A model generated the notes under the pieces. The model did no database searches. It was given only the letters and a program-made list of their open reading frames with translations, and was not told the origin of the DNA. A stretch of 5,932 bases of DNA from Anaerolineales bacterium UBA2232 (GTDB lineage Bacteria; Chloroflexota; Anaerolineae; UBA2200), in contig DDYO01000223.1 of the NCBI GenBank assembly GCA_002348045.1, forward strand, positions 13,054-18,985, read 5' to 3'. The number at the start of each line of letters is the position of its first letter. The stretch's first letter is position 1. The position numbers were made by a program, and so were the translations under genes. Below, one piece after another: positions 5,886-5,932 of the stretch.

Positions 5886-5932
5886 GGCTATGGAGGTCGT
5901 CGCTGAGCTCCCGGTATCACCGTATGGTGCTT

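Noticed and set aside
5888..5932. Possible 3' end of another minus-strand gene (14 codons, stop at 5888-5890) at the right edge
   Set aside because: Too short to recognise; it is consistent with the weak terminator that follows, but another minus frame is also open down to 5850, so none can be chosen.
5890..5932. Plus-strand ATG at 5890 as the start of a divergent gene
   Set aside because: Only 14 codons are visible before the edge and there is no Shine-Dalgarno ahead of it.

Overview
The window holds five genes, all on the minus strand and tightly packed, so it reads from right to left: a TetR-family regulator, two tandem amidohydrolases, a peptide/nickel-type solute-binding lipoprotein, and the first 261 codons of an ABC permease that runs off the left edge. 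No RNA genes, insertion sequences, CRISPR arrays or phage genes are visible. The base composition is moderately GC-rich. The binding protein has a lipobox followed directly by a Val-Pro-Pro-Thr-Ala repeat linker. Linkers of this kind are common in lipoproteins of Chloroflexota, so that phylum is my best guess for the source. This is an inference from style, not a proven assignment.

Region by region: 5767-5932 is the control region. It has a 28-bp near-perfect palindrome (5789-5816) directly downstream of an extended -10 element (TGG-TATCAT), which is the expected layout for a self-repressing TetR-family gene. The regulator (5137-5766) shares an ATGA stop/start overlap with amidohydrolase A (3881-5140). 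Amidohydrolase A overlaps amidohydrolase B (2665-3888) by 8 bases. A 108-base gap, with a strong Shine-Dalgarno sequence at its downstream end, leads to the lipoprotein gene (853-2556). The 68-base gap before the permease (1-784) is filled mostly by a perfect 18-bp stem-loop.

Working model (inference): a ligand-responsive repressor controls an operon that imports a peptide-like or other amide/lactam-type compound through a Dpp/Opp-type ABC transporter and hydrolyses it in the cytoplasm. The remaining transporter genes (second permease, ATPases) would lie beyond the left edge. Amidohydrolase A keeps every metal ligand expected of its family (H62, H64, K177, H233, H253, D324). Its neighbour B has the same fold signatures but has lost three of the six (the second His of HxH is Pro, the bridging Lys is Gln, the catalytic Asp is Cys) and has gained a cluster of cysteines. 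This paired active/degenerate arrangement is the most unusual thing in the window.
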